A DNA stretch of 64,000 nucleotides from Flavobacterium sp. J49 (GTDB lineage Bacteria; Bacteroidota; Bacteroidia; Flavobacteriales; Flavobacteriaceae), in the NCBI RefSeq assembly GCF_011742145.1, contig NZ_JAAQQU010000104.1:267938-331937 (forward strand). The letters run 5' to 3'. Both the position numbers and the translations under genes were made by a program. Below are positions 25,811-34,532 of this stretch, in pieces. How positions within the stretch are numbered: position 1 is the first letter of the stretch; every line of letters begins with the position of its first letter. The notes beneath the pieces are model-generated. The model did no database searches. It saw nothing but the letters and a program-made list of their open reading frames with translations, and had not been told where the DNA came from.

Positions 25811-26954
25811 TCGTTTGGTTGTATTTCATTTTTCTTAAAATGCGCATTGCTTCTTTAAAACTCAAATAAACATTAGGTTTTTGTTGGGCTTTTAAAAAGG
25901 GTTTGCCATCTATCAGTTTTTGCTTGGCTTCTTCAAAACCATTCAAATAACAAATCATTAGTGTTGATGATAAGTTCTCTAAATCCTTTTCTTCGCGCTC
26001 AGACAAAGTAACTCCTTTTTGTAATTTATTCAGCAACGCTATATTAGAATTATAAATGTGATGCAGCATTTTTTTGTTGTATGCCGGTGGTTCAAACAGC
26101 ATTTTGGTCTCCATTTTGTAATAGCCGTTGTCAAAAAAATGAATGGTCAATTGTTCCAAGGGATAAAAACTGGTTTTGTCATTCAGTCCAAGCGGTACGT
26201 GCTCAATAATCGTAAAACTGTGGTCGTCATATTGGATAGAAACCACATCGAGTGCTGAATAGAACAACTTTACTTGTTCGTTAATCAATTCAATATCCAC
26301 TCGGGAAAGATAAGTTGTATCACGGATTTTTTTCGGAATTCCGGCCCAACAAATTACAAACAGTTCCTTGAAAACCTTGTATTTAGAAGGCATATCGCCG
26401 TGTCGCACATTCATAAAATCCATAACACCATCGAGCGTGTGGGCAATGCTGTTTCGTGAACTGTTTTCAATGCTGATTACCGTTTCGATATTCTGCTTAG
26501 AATACGGAATTTTATCTTCTGTCGGCATTGAATTGCTGCCAACCCTCACAAAAACCGTATTTGCCAGAATGGTGTGAATGTTTTTCTTAAAAAAGGAAGT
26601 CTTGTGCTTCGGTTTAATCGTAACCAAACCCACTACTTTGTCTTTAGGCAAATTGGGAAACGGCACATTCTCGTATTGAATTTTGGGTGGATTTTCCAGA
26701 TAAGCGTTGACCAAATTCTGTATGCGGCTGTCGTCAAAAAAATCGTCACCCACTATTTCATTTTCCTGATCTTCCACACCAACCACGATATAAGAATTGT
26801 TCGAAGGATTAGAATTAGACAAAGCACAAATGTGTTTTAAAAACTTGGCTTTTCCTTCTTTGGTGTGCAAATTCAACTGTCGTTTCTTATCATAAAAACT
26901 GCTCTCATCGTTGTGAGCGAGCAGGTTTTTAATTAAAAGTCGTTTGTTGATCAT
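25803..26954 (-). CDS. AlbA_2 (Schlafen-like) domain protein
   Basis: The product is 383 aa. Residues of about 1-150 match the AlbA_2 putative DNA-binding/ATPase-like fold (HNDESSFYDKKRQLNLHTKEGKAKFLKHICALSNSNPSNNSYIVVGVED..., VFVRVGSNSMPT). Residues 170-383 are not recognised; they hold mixed alpha and beta segments and end with Lys-rich FKEAMRILRKMKYNQTNG. AlbA_2 proteins include regulators and some defence proteins. The stop overlaps the start of the phosphatase gene by 8 bp. No HATPase or HTH tail typical of the regulator branch is visible. Confidence 0.8.
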   Translation of the reverse strand: MINKRLLIKNLLAHNDESSFYDKKRQLNLHTKEGKAKFLKHICALSNSNPSNNSYIVVGVEDQENEIVGDDFFDDSRIQNLVNAYLENPPKIQYENVPFPNLPKDKVVGLVTIKPKHKTSFFKKNIHTILANTVFVRVGSNSMPTEDKIPYSKQNIETVISIENSSRNSIAHTLDGVMDFMNVRHGDMPSKYKVFKELFVICWAGIPKKIRDTTYLSRVDIELINEQVKLFYSALDVVSIQYDDHSFTIIEHVPLGLNDKTSFYPLEQLTIHFFDNGYYKMETKMLFEPPAYNKKMLHHIYNSNIALLNKLQKGVTLSEREEKDLENLSSTLMICYLNGFEEAKQKLIDGKPFLKAQQKPNVYLSFKEAMRILRKMKYNQTNG

Positions 26955-26979
26955 AGTTTAAGTACGATTTACAAAGTAC

Positions 26980-27009
26980 GAAGTACGAAAGAATACCACT
27001 TCGTACTTC
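26980..27009. repeat. Intergenic 10-bp inverted repeat
   Basis: GAAGTACGAA (26980-26989) and TTCGTACTTC (27000-27009) pair perfectly around a 10-nt loop. Further AAGTACGA words lie on either side. No T-run follows on either strand, so a plain terminator is unlikely. Confidence 0.7.
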
Positions 27010-27022
27010 AAACTTCGTGTTT

Positions 27023-27889
27023 TTAAGGTACTTTATTTCCCATACTTTCCGTCCAAATGGCAAACCAATCTTCTTGATCGAGTTGCAGTTCGGTGGCTTT
27101 CATCAACGCTTGAATTCGGGCAACATTGACAGTTCCGGCAACCGGAATGACTTTGGCCGGATGTTTTAAAATCCATGCCAACAAAATCGTATCCGAACCG
27201 AAATGGTATTTCTTTACCAATTCTGCCAATAATTTTTTCAAGCGTCTGGTTTGTTCAATGTCTTCCCGGAAAACTGTTCCCAACGGATTCCAACTCATCG
27301 GGCGAATGTTGTGCAGTTGCATATAATCAAAACTGCCGTCCAACATGGCTTCGTGATGCGTAGCCGAAAATTGGACTTGATTGTAACTGATTTCGGTTTT
27401 CTGGCGAATCAATTCAGTTTGCCAAGCGGTGAAATTGGACAATCCGAAATCGATAATCTTGCCTTCCTTTTTGAGTTTTTCTACCGCTTCTGCAATGTCA
27501 TCAGCTACCATCAACGGACTTGGACGATGCAACAACAAGACATCCAAATAATCGGTTTGAAGGTTTTTAAGCGAGTTCTCTACTGACCAAATGATATAAT
27601 CTTTGGAATAGTCGTAATGTTTGATTTTGTTATCTCTTCCTTTGATGTGTTGAATCCCGCATTTCGAAATCAATTGCAGATTTTTTCTGTCGATGTTACT
27701 TTGGGCGAAAGCCTTACCAAAAGAGGCTTCAGTAGTATAATCACCATAAATATCGGCATGGTCAAAAGTGGTAATTTGATTTTCGATACAAAGGTGTATC
27801 AAATGCTCCATTTCGGTGGTGTTTAGGTTTTTATCCCAAATGCCCCAGTTCATGGTTCCGGCAATTATGGGCGAGAGTTTTGTTTGCAT
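27023..27889 (-). CDS. Aldo/keto reductase
   Basis: The product is 288 aa, a TIM-barrel AKR. The catalytic set is visible: Asp and Tyr in TTFDHADIYGDY, Lys in LQLISKCGI and His in LDVLLLHRPSP. The NADPH-binding end is IPVAGTVNVARIQALMKATEL. It resembles YdhF-type oxidoreductases that reduce carbonyls. The physiological substrate cannot be told. It is the first gene of a minus-strand run. The 68 bp before the next gene contain an inverted repeat. Confidence 0.93.
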   Translation of the reverse strand: MQTKLSPIIAGTMNWGIWDKNLNTTEMEHLIHLCIENQITTFDHADIYGDYTTEASFGKAFAQSNIDRKNLQLISKCGIQHIKGRDNKIKHYDYSKDYIIWSVENSLKNLQTDYLDVLLLHRPSPLMVADDIAEAVEKLKKEGKIIDFGLSNFTAWQTELIRQKTEISYNQVQFSATHHEAMLDGSFDYMQLHNIRPMSWNPLGTVFREDIEQTRRLKKLLAELVKKYHFGSDTILLAWILKHPAKVIPVAGTVNVARIQALMKATELQLDQEDWFAIWTESMGNKVP

Positions 27890-28142
27890 TGTTGTCTTTT
27901 TTAAGTAGTGTGTTGTAACTGTGTTTTGGTTTTTTGTCCTTTGGAAAAATTTCTTATTTTGCCGACTGAAAATCGGAAAACGGATTAGGTCTTAAAATTA
28001 TAAAAAGAAAATCATAAATCATCCTTAAAATTGGTATGTTTTCTAAAGTTTTAACGCATTATTAACATCGCGTGACCTAATAAATTTTCACTTTTGAAAT
28101 GTTAAAATTATAACGATCATACATTAGAATAAACCAATCACT

Positions 28143-29147
28143 ATGGAACAAAATGATACTGCCTTAGATATCAGAGCAATTAATGCAAAAATAGAACATG
28201 AAAGTGCTTTTATAGAATTGTTGACGATGGAAATGAACAAAGTCATCGTAGGTCAAAAGCACATGGTAGAGCGATTGTTAATTGGACTTTTAGGACAAGG
28301 GCATATTCTTTTGGAAGGTGTACCGGGTTTGGCCAAAACCTTAGCCATCAATACCTTGTCACAAGCTGTTCACGGTAGTTTCAGCCGTATCCAATTTACA
28401 CCCGATTTATTACCGGCAGACGTCATTGGAACGATGATTTATAACATCAAAGCGAATGAGTTTTCGATAAAAAAAGGGCCTATTTTTGCCAACTTCGTTT
28501 TAGCCGATGAGATCAATCGTGCGCCGGCCAAAGTGCAATCGGCTTTATTAGAAGCCATGCAGGAAAAACAAGTAACCATTGGCGATACCACTTTCAAATT
28601 AGACAAGCCGTTCTTGGTATTGGCTACTCAAAATCCGATTGAGCAAGAAGGAACTTATCCTTTACCGGAAGCACAAGTCGATCGTTTTATGCTAAAAACC
28701 GTTATCGATTATCCAAAAATTGAAGAAGAACGAATGGTCATTCGCCAAAACCTAAAAGGAGCTTATGAAAAAGTAAACCAAGTGGTATCGGTAGAACAAA
28801 TTCTTCGCGCACAAGAAGCGGTTCGTGAGGTTTATATGGACGAAAAAATTGAAAAATACATCTTAGACATCATCTTTGCCACACGTACTCCGGAAAAATA
28901 CAAACTGGAAAGTCTAAAACCACTTATTGGTTTCGGTGCTTCACCTCGTGGAAGTATCAACTTGGCTACGGCCGCCAAATGTTACGCCTTTATCAAACGT
29001 CGCGGTTATGTAATTCCGGAAGATGTTCGCGCGGTTGTACACGATGTATTGCGCCACAGAATCGGGGTTACTTATGAAGCCGAAGCTGAAAACATCACTT
29101 CCGTTGACATCATCAACAAAATCGTAAACGAAATTGAAGTACCTTAA
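28143..29147 (+). CDS. MoxR family AAA+ ATPase
   Basis: The product is 334 aa. The Walker A GVPGLAKT lies at residues 59-66, Walker B in FVLADEINRAP, sensor 1 in LVLATQNPIEQEGTYPLPEAQVDRF, and an AAA lid domain makes up the C-terminal third. MoxR ATPases act as chaperones for proteins with VWA domains. It leads the Bat operon, as is usual. The 253 bp before it are shared with the divergent aldo/keto reductase gene, and no perfect TAnnTTTG box is seen on the + strand. Confidence 0.95.
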   Translation: MEQNDTALDIRAINAKIEHESAFIELLTMEMNKVIVGQKHMVERLLIGLLGQGHILLEGVPGLAKTLAINTLSQAVHGSFSRIQFTPDLLPADVIGTMIYNIKANEFSIKKGPIFANFVLADEINRAPAKVQSALLEAMQEKQVTIGDTTFKLDKPFLVLATQNPIEQEGTYPLPEAQVDRFMLKTVIDYPKIEEERMVIRQNLKGAYEKVNQVVSVEQILRAQEAVREVYMDEKIEKYILDIIFATRTPEKYKLESLKPLIGFGASPRGSINLATAAKCYAFIKRRGYVIPEDVRAVVHDVLRHRIGVTYEAEAENITSVDIINKIVNEIEVP

Positions 29148-29208
29148 TAGTTGATCGTTGACCGTTGATGGAAATTCCCTTAACCGACAACCAACAACCA
29201 ACAACTAT

Positions 29209-30078
29209 ATGATGGAAACCAAAGACCTTCTCAAAAAAGTTCGTAAAATCGAAATCAAAACCCGAAGATTGAGTGATCATATCTTTTCGGGCGAATACCA
29301 CACGTCATTCAAAGGCCGCGGTATGACGTTTTCGGAAGTGCGTCAATACCAGTTTGGCGATGACATTCGCGCCATCGACTGGAATGTGACCGCGCGCTAC
29401 AACGAACCGTATGTCAAGGTTTTTGAGGAAGAACGCGAATTGACCATGATGTTAATGGTAGACATTTCGGGTTCGGAAAGTTTTGGAACCAAAAACCAAC
29501 TGAAAAGTGAAATCGTTACCGAAATTGCCGCGACTATGGCTTTTTCGGCGACACAAAACAATGATAAAATTGGCCTGATTTTATTCTCAGATCAAATCGA
29601 ATTGTACATTCCGCCCAAAAAAGGAAAATCGCACGTATTGCGTATCATTCGGGAACTGATTGAATTCCAACCCAAAAGCAAACGAACCGATTTGTCGCAA
29701 GCTTTGAAATTTTTATCAAGCACACAGAAGAAAAAAGCAATTGTGTTCGTCATTTCGGATTTTATGGTCGAAGACGATTACGAGAAAACCTTAAAAATTG
29801 CGGGAAAAAAACACGATATCACCGGTGTAAGAGTATACGACATTCGGGAAGAAAAAATGCCAAATATTGGTATGGTGGAAATGGAAGACGCCGAAACCGG
29901 AGAAGTTTTGGTAGTCAATACCGGCTCCAAAAAAGCGCGATTGAGTTACGAAAAGCAATACCAAGACAAAGTAAATTATTTCAAAGATATTTTCTCCAAA
30001 TGTGGTTCAGGAACCGTAAACACTCGTGTGGATGAAAGTTATGTAACCAAATTATTGGGCTATTTTAAATCGAGATAA
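29209..30078 (+). CDS. DUF58 domain protein of the Bat operon
   Basis: The product is 289 aa from the ATG at 29209 (MMETKDLLKKVRK); the ATG at 29212 is equally possible. The frame is open to 29158 but those codons lie in short intergenic repeats. It carries the DUF58 core GRGMTFSEVRQYQFGDDIRAIDWNVTARYNEPYVKVFEEERELT, followed by a VWA-like fold with metal-binding DISGS. In the MoxR-DUF58-VWA operons it is thought to be a partner of the ATPase. The next gene starts 6 bp after its stop. Confidence 0.93.
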   Translation: MMETKDLLKKVRKIEIKTRRLSDHIFSGEYHTSFKGRGMTFSEVRQYQFGDDIRAIDWNVTARYNEPYVKVFEEERELTMMLMVDISGSESFGTKNQLKSEIVTEIAATMAFSATQNNDKIGLILFSDQIELYIPPKKGKSHVLRIIRELIEFQPKSKRTDLSQALKFLSSTQKKKAIVFVISDFMVEDDYEKTLKIAGKKHDITGVRVYDIREEKMPNIGMVEMEDAETGEVLVVNTGSKKARLSYEKQYQDKVNYFKDIFSKCGSGTVNTRVDESYVTKLLGYFKSR

Positions 30079-30084
30079 GAAAAA

Positions 30085-31725
30085 ATGAAAAGGAAATTTG
30101 CGCTGTTTTTAAGCTTATTATCGATGGCACTTTGGTCACAACCCAAGGTGACGACTGCTGTGAATACCACTAAAAACAAAATCGGAGCCGAGTTTAAGCT
30201 AACCTTAAAAACCGATGTTGATACCTTATCCAAAGTAAAATTCCCGGAAAGTAAATTCTTTGGTGCTTTGGAAGTGATTCAATCCTATAAAATTGACACC
30301 GTTAGAAAAGGCGCACGCTATGAATTAATCAAAAAATATGGCTTAACCCAATTTGACAGCGGAAAGTACCTCATCCCAAAAGTGCCGGTTATTATTAATG
30401 GCAAAACTGTTTTTTCAGACAGCATTAAGGTGGAAGTCAACGATGTGAAAGTTGATACCCTAAAACAAAAAATGTACGACATCAAAGACATCGTTAAGGT
30501 AGAAAGTCCGATGGGTACTTGGTGGATTTACGTTTTGATTGCTTTGCTAATTGCCGTTGCCGGATTTTTGGTTTACCGATTCATCAAAAAAGTCCAAACC
30601 AAAGAAAAAGCGGAAGTAATTGTCTACAAAACTCCCATTGAAAAAGCCACAACGCTATTACAGCAATTGGAAAGCAAAGGCCTTTGGCAAAAAGGAGAAA
30701 TCAAAAGCTATTATTCGGAACTGACGGACATTGCCCGAAATTATATCGAAGAAGAAATCCACATTCCGGCGATGGAAAGCACCACTTCGGAACTCATTGA
30801 AGGGTTGCGAAAAGCGGCAAAACAACAAAAATTAAAGCTTTCCAACGAAACAGTTGAAAATTTGGAAAAAGTATTGCAACAAGCTGATTTGGTCAAGTTT
30901 GCCAAAGTAAAACCGCTTGATTTTGAAATTGAAGAAGATAAAAAACGCATCTCCAATTCCATCGTAACCATTCACAAATCGATTCCGGAAGTGGTGGAAG
31001 AAGACGACGAATTGGCTTTGTGGAACGAACAACAAAAAGAATTAGCGCGTTTGCAAAAACTCAAAAAACAAAAACGCGTCAGAATCATTACCACCATAGG
31101 AATCATTATCGGAATGATGCTGATTGCACTCGGCGGCTTGATCTATTTCAAAGGATTTGATTATGTCAAAGACAATCTGATTGGCCATCCGACTAAAGAT
31201 TTGGTGGAAGGCGAATGGGTTTATAGTGATTACGGCAATCCGGCGGTAAAGATCGAAACTCCAAAAGTCTTGAAACGAATTGATGTGACCAAAGGGCTTA
31301 CCCAAAAAGCAAATGAAATGGTTAAGGAGATGAACACCTTTACGTATGGAAGCATGATTGACAACTTTTATATAGTGGTAAGTACAACCGAATTCAAGCA
31401 GGAAATACCAACCCCGGATTTAGACAAAGTGGCTGAGGAATCATTAAGAGCTTTGGAAAAACAAGGCGCCACCAATATTATTGTCAAAACAGATGATTTT
31501 GATACCCAAAAAGGCATTTCGGGCAGAAGAGCCTACGGAACGATGACTTTTGTTGACAAAGTCAATGACAAATCAACCAAATTGTATTACGAAGTATTGA
31601 TTTTCGCGCAAAGTCAAGGGTTTCAACAAATCATGATTATGCATGAAGAAGGCGATAAATATGGCAAACAAGTTACCGAAAGAGTTTTGAATTCGGTTGA
31701 ATTAGAAACACCGGCACAACAATGA
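30085..31725 (+). CDS. Two-pass membrane protein of the Bat operon, BatD-like N domain
   Basis: The product is 546 aa. A signal peptide (MKRKFALFLSLLSMALWSQ) is followed by a beta-rich periplasmic domain that resembles the BatD N terminus (residues ~20-145), a first transmembrane helix (WWIYVLIALLIAVAGFLVYRF), a cytosolic helical region of ~170 residues with GEIKSYYSELTDIARNYIEE (DUF4381-like), and a second helix (IITTIGIIIGMMLIALGGLIYF). The C-terminal domain of ~190 residues is not recognised. The gene overlaps batA by 4 bp (ATGA), so it is part of the operon. The length and the tail are unusual for DUF4381 proteins. Confidence 0.8.
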   Translation: MKRKFALFLSLLSMALWSQPKVTTAVNTTKNKIGAEFKLTLKTDVDTLSKVKFPESKFFGALEVIQSYKIDTVRKGARYELIKKYGLTQFDSGKYLIPKVPVIINGKTVFSDSIKVEVNDVKVDTLKQKMYDIKDIVKVESPMGTWWIYVLIALLIAVAGFLVYRFIKKVQTKEKAEVIVYKTPIEKATTLLQQLESKGLWQKGEIKSYYSELTDIARNYIEEEIHIPAMESTTSELIEGLRKAAKQQKLKLSNETVENLEKVLQQADLVKFAKVKPLDFEIEEDKKRISNSIVTIHKSIPEVVEEDDELALWNEQQKELARLQKLKKQKRVRIITTIGIIIGMMLIALGGLIYFKGFDYVKDNLIGHPTKDLVEGEWVYSDYGNPAVKIETPKVLKRIDVTKGLTQKANEMVKEMNTFTYGSMIDNFYIVVSTTEFKQEIPTPDLDKVAEESLRALEKQGATNIIVKTDDFDTQKGISGRRAYGTMTFVDKVNDKSTKLYYEVLIFAQSQGFQQIMIMHEEGDKYGKQVTERVLNSVELETPAQQ

Positions 31726-32720
31726 AAGAAGTAAGTTTTTTAAATCCTGAGTTTTTCTGGTTGTTTTTATTACTTCCGGCAGCTGTTGCTTGGCATTTTT
31801 GGAAAAGAAAACAATCGGCCACGTTGAAAATAAGTTCGGTCAGAGGTTTTAAAGCACAAAAATCATTGTTGGCCAAACTAAAACCGTATTTGTTTGTATT
31901 GCGATTATTGGCTTTGAGTTCTTTGATTATTGCGATGGCACGACCACGAAAAGTAGACATCAGCAGCCAAACCAAATCGACCAAAGGGGTTGATATTGTA
32001 ATGGCGATTGACGTTTCCGGAAGTATGTTGGCCAAAGATTTAAAGCCCAATCGTATGGAGGCTTTGAAGAAAGTAGCCGCCAATTTTGTGGATGGCAGAC
32101 CCAATGACCGCATCGGAATAGTAGTTTATGCTGCTGAAGCTTACACCAAAACACCGGTCACCAGCGACAAAGCCATCGTTCAAGATGCTATTAGGGGAAT
32201 TAGATACGACAATGTTTTGCAAGACGGAACCGGAATCGGGATGGGATTGACTACTGCGGTCAATCGTTTGAAAGACAGCAAAGCCAAAAGCAAAGTGATT
32301 ATTCTCTTGACGGATGGTGTGAACAATTCCGGGTTTATTGAGCCGGAAACCGCTTCGCAAATCGCCAAAGAATACGGAATCAAAGTATACACGGTCGGAA
32401 TCGGAACCAATGGTGATGCGATGTCGCCTTATGCTTATGCACCCAATGGTGGATTTTTGTTCCGAATGATGCCGGTGGAAATTGATGTGAATTTGTTGCA
32501 AACCATTGCCAAAAATACCGGCGGAAAATATTTCAGAGCCAACAACAACAGCAAACTGGAATCTATTTATAACGAAATTAACAAACTGGAAACCACCGAA
32601 ATTCAAGAACTGAAATTTTACGATTACGACGAAAAATTCAGGCCTTTTGTCTGGATCGCCGGCATCTTGCTTTTGTTGGAATTCGGATTGCGCCATACGG
32701 TTTATAGAAGTTTTATATAA
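31722..32720 (+). CDS. batA: BatA, VWA domain membrane protein
   Basis: The product is 332 aa. An N-terminal helix (FFWLFLLLPAAVAWHFW) and a second (LFVLRLLALSSLIIAMARP) precede a VWA domain with an intact metal site DVSGS at residues 97-101, plus TDGVNNSG. A C-terminal membrane helix closes it (FVWIAGILLLLEFGL). BatA and BatB are the paired VWA proteins of the Bacteroides aerotolerance operon. It follows the upstream gene with a 4-bp overlap and precedes batB by 6 bp. Confidence 0.93.
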   Translation: MKEVSFLNPEFFWLFLLLPAAVAWHFWKRKQSATLKISSVRGFKAQKSLLAKLKPYLFVLRLLALSSLIIAMARPRKVDISSQTKSTKGVDIVMAIDVSGSMLAKDLKPNRMEALKKVAANFVDGRPNDRIGIVVYAAEAYTKTPVTSDKAIVQDAIRGIRYDNVLQDGTGIGMGLTTAVNRLKDSKAKSKVIILLTDGVNNSGFIEPETASQIAKEYGIKVYTVGIGTNGDAMSPYAYAPNGGFLFRMMPVEIDVNLLQTIAKNTGGKYFRANNNSKLESIYNEINKLETTEIQELKFYDYDEKFRPFVWIAGILLLLEFGLRHTVYRSFI

Positions 32721-32726
32721 TTCTTT

Positions 32727-33764
32727 ATGTACGAGTTAGAAGAAAAAGGGTATTTGTATTTCTTGATTGCCATTCCGGTATTGGCAATGCTTTTCTTGTA
32801 TGTACAATATTGGAAAAGAAAAAAGCAACGCGAATTCGGAGATTTAGAATTACTCAAAAAATTAAGCCCCGAGAAATCCCTTTTTAAACCGGTTTTGAAA
32901 TTGGTTGTCGTGCTTTTGGCCCTAACTTGTTTGATAATAGGTTTAGTCAACCCCAAAATGGGTACCAAATTAGAAACCGTAAAAAGAGAAGGTATTGATA
33001 TCGTTTTTGCCATTGATGTTTCCAAAAGTATGTTGGCTGAAGACGTCGCACCAAGCCGATTGGAAAAAAGCAAACAATTGGTTTCCCAAATCATCAACAA
33101 TTTGGGCAATGACCGTATCGGAATCGTAGCTTATTCCGGAAGTGCTTTCCCGGTTTTACCGATTACGACCGATTACAGTGTGGCGAAAATGTTTTTACAA
33201 GGCATGAATCCCGGGATTATTTCGGCTCAAGGAACGTCGATTGACCAAGCGATTAATTTGGCAACCACTTTTATCGATAAAAAAGATAAAACCAACAAGC
33301 TTTTGATCATCATCAGCGATGGGGAAGATCATTCTCAAGACTCAACAGATGCTGCGGAAGAAGCTAAAAAATTAGGCTTAAAAATCATTACCATTGGCGT
33401 TGGTAGCGAAAAAGGCGGGCCCATTCCGTTGAAGCGAAACGGAGTCGTGCAAAGCTTCCAAAGAGACCAAAACGATGAAGTAGTCATTACCAAAAGAAAT
33501 CCTGAAGTGTTGAAAGAAATCGCTAAAGTCACCGGCGGCGGATATGTGGACGGAAATTCCACCAAAGCAGTTTTGGATTATGTCAAAAATGCTTTAGACA
33601 ATATTCAAAGAACCGAGTTTGAAAGTACCCAAATGTCGGATTTCAAATCGCAGTTCCAATGGTTTTTAGGATTTGGCTTTTTCTTGTTGTTTTTGGATAT
33701 TTTCTTGTTGGAGAAAAAGACGAAATGGGTTGAGAAAATGAATCTGTTTAATGAAAAAGAATAA
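32727..33764 (+). CDS. batB: BatB, VWA domain membrane protein
   Basis: The product is 345 aa with the same layout as BatA. Two N-terminal membrane helices precede a VWA domain with metal site DVSKS (residues 97-101) and SDGEDHSQDSTDAAEEAKKLGLKI, and a C-terminal helix (WFLGFGFFLLFLDIFLL) ends it. It is a diverged paralogue of the neighbour (shared DRIGIVxY, TTDxxVAK blocks). The batC start codon directly follows its stop (0-bp gap), so translation is probably coupled. Confidence 0.93.
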   Translation: MYELEEKGYLYFLIAIPVLAMLFLYVQYWKRKKQREFGDLELLKKLSPEKSLFKPVLKLVVVLLALTCLIIGLVNPKMGTKLETVKREGIDIVFAIDVSKSMLAEDVAPSRLEKSKQLVSQIINNLGNDRIGIVAYSGSAFPVLPITTDYSVAKMFLQGMNPGIISAQGTSIDQAINLATTFIDKKDKTNKLLIIISDGEDHSQDSTDAAEEAKKLGLKIITIGVGSEKGGPIPLKRNGVVQSFQRDQNDEVVITKRNPEVLKEIAKVTGGGYVDGNSTKAVLDYVKNALDNIQRTEFESTQMSDFKSQFQWFLGFGFFLLFLDIFLLEKKTKWVEKMNLFNEKE

Positions 33765-34505
33765 ATGAAAAAGATAGCACTATACAGTTTACTCCTGATT
33801 TCCTTTTTGGCGAAAGCCCAAAACAAGGAAAAAGACAAAAACTTGCCCAAAGGAAACGAAGCTTTTCTCGAAAAAAAATACGCCGAAGCGGAAGCCGAAT
33901 ACCGTGTTTCAGAATCCAAAAGCCCTAAAAAAGCGATTGCGCCTTATAACTTAGGCAATTCCGTTTATCGTCAAAATCAAAACGAAGAAGCCAAACACCA
34001 TTATGCCAAAGCCTTAAAAAATGCTAAAACACGTACTGAGAAACATTTGGTCTTTCACAATATCGGCAACACCTTGATGAAGAGTAAAGATTATTCCGGT
34101 GCGGTTGAAGCCTATAAAAACGCTTTGAGAAACAATCCGGCTGACGAGCAAACCCGTTACAATTATGCCTTGGCCAAAAAATTCCTAAAGGACAATCCGC
34201 CTAAAAAAGACGACGACAAAAGCAAAGACAAGAAAAACCAGAAGGAAGACGAAAAGAAGAATAAGGACAACCAAGACGATAAAAATAAAGACAAAAACCA
34301 AGACCAAAAAGGTCAGAACGATAAAGATAAAAAAGACAATAAAGACAAAAACCAAGGAAAACCACAACCGCAACCTGGCGGCGTTTCAAAACAGCGCCTT
34401 CAAAATTTGTTAGATGCAGTGAATAACGAAGAGAAAAAAGTGCAAGATAAAGTCAACAAACAAAAAGTCCACGCCAATCCTAAAAAAACAGAGAAAGACT
34501 GGTAA
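33765..34505 (+). CDS. batC: BatC, TPR protein with charged tail
   Basis: The product is 246 aa. A signal peptide (MKKIALYSLLLISFLAKAQ) is followed by three TPR-like repeats (residues ~25-145, e.g. APYNLGNSVYRQNQNEEAKHHY and HNIGNTLMKSKDYSGAVEAYKNAL). Next comes a low-complexity stretch of Lys/Asp/Asn/Gln (about residues 145-205), then PQPQPGGVSKQRLQNLLDAVNNEE, which is the common BatC tail. It is a periplasmic scaffold of the Bat complex. The charged run is coded by AAG/AAA-rich DNA and could vary in length. Confidence 0.9.
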   Translation: MKKIALYSLLLISFLAKAQNKEKDKNLPKGNEAFLEKKYAEAEAEYRVSESKSPKKAIAPYNLGNSVYRQNQNEEAKHHYAKALKNAKTRTEKHLVFHNIGNTLMKSKDYSGAVEAYKNALRNNPADEQTRYNYALAKKFLKDNPPKKDDDKSKDKKNQKEDEKKNKDNQDDKNKDKNQDQKGQNDKDKKDNKDKNQGKPQPQPGGVSKQRLQNLLDAVNNEEKKVQDKVNKQKVHANPKKTEKDW

Positions 34506-34532
34506 TCAATTTGAAAATGATTTAATTTGAAT

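Noticed and set aside
26980..27009. 10-bp inverted repeat as terminator of the aldo/keto reductase
   Set aside because: No T-run follows on the minus strand, and the surrounding words point to a local repeat.
34185..34389. Hydrophobic minus-strand ORFs inside batC
   Set aside because: They are reverse readings of the Lys/Asp/Asn-rich stretch of batC, which gives Val/Leu/Phe-rich frames by chance.
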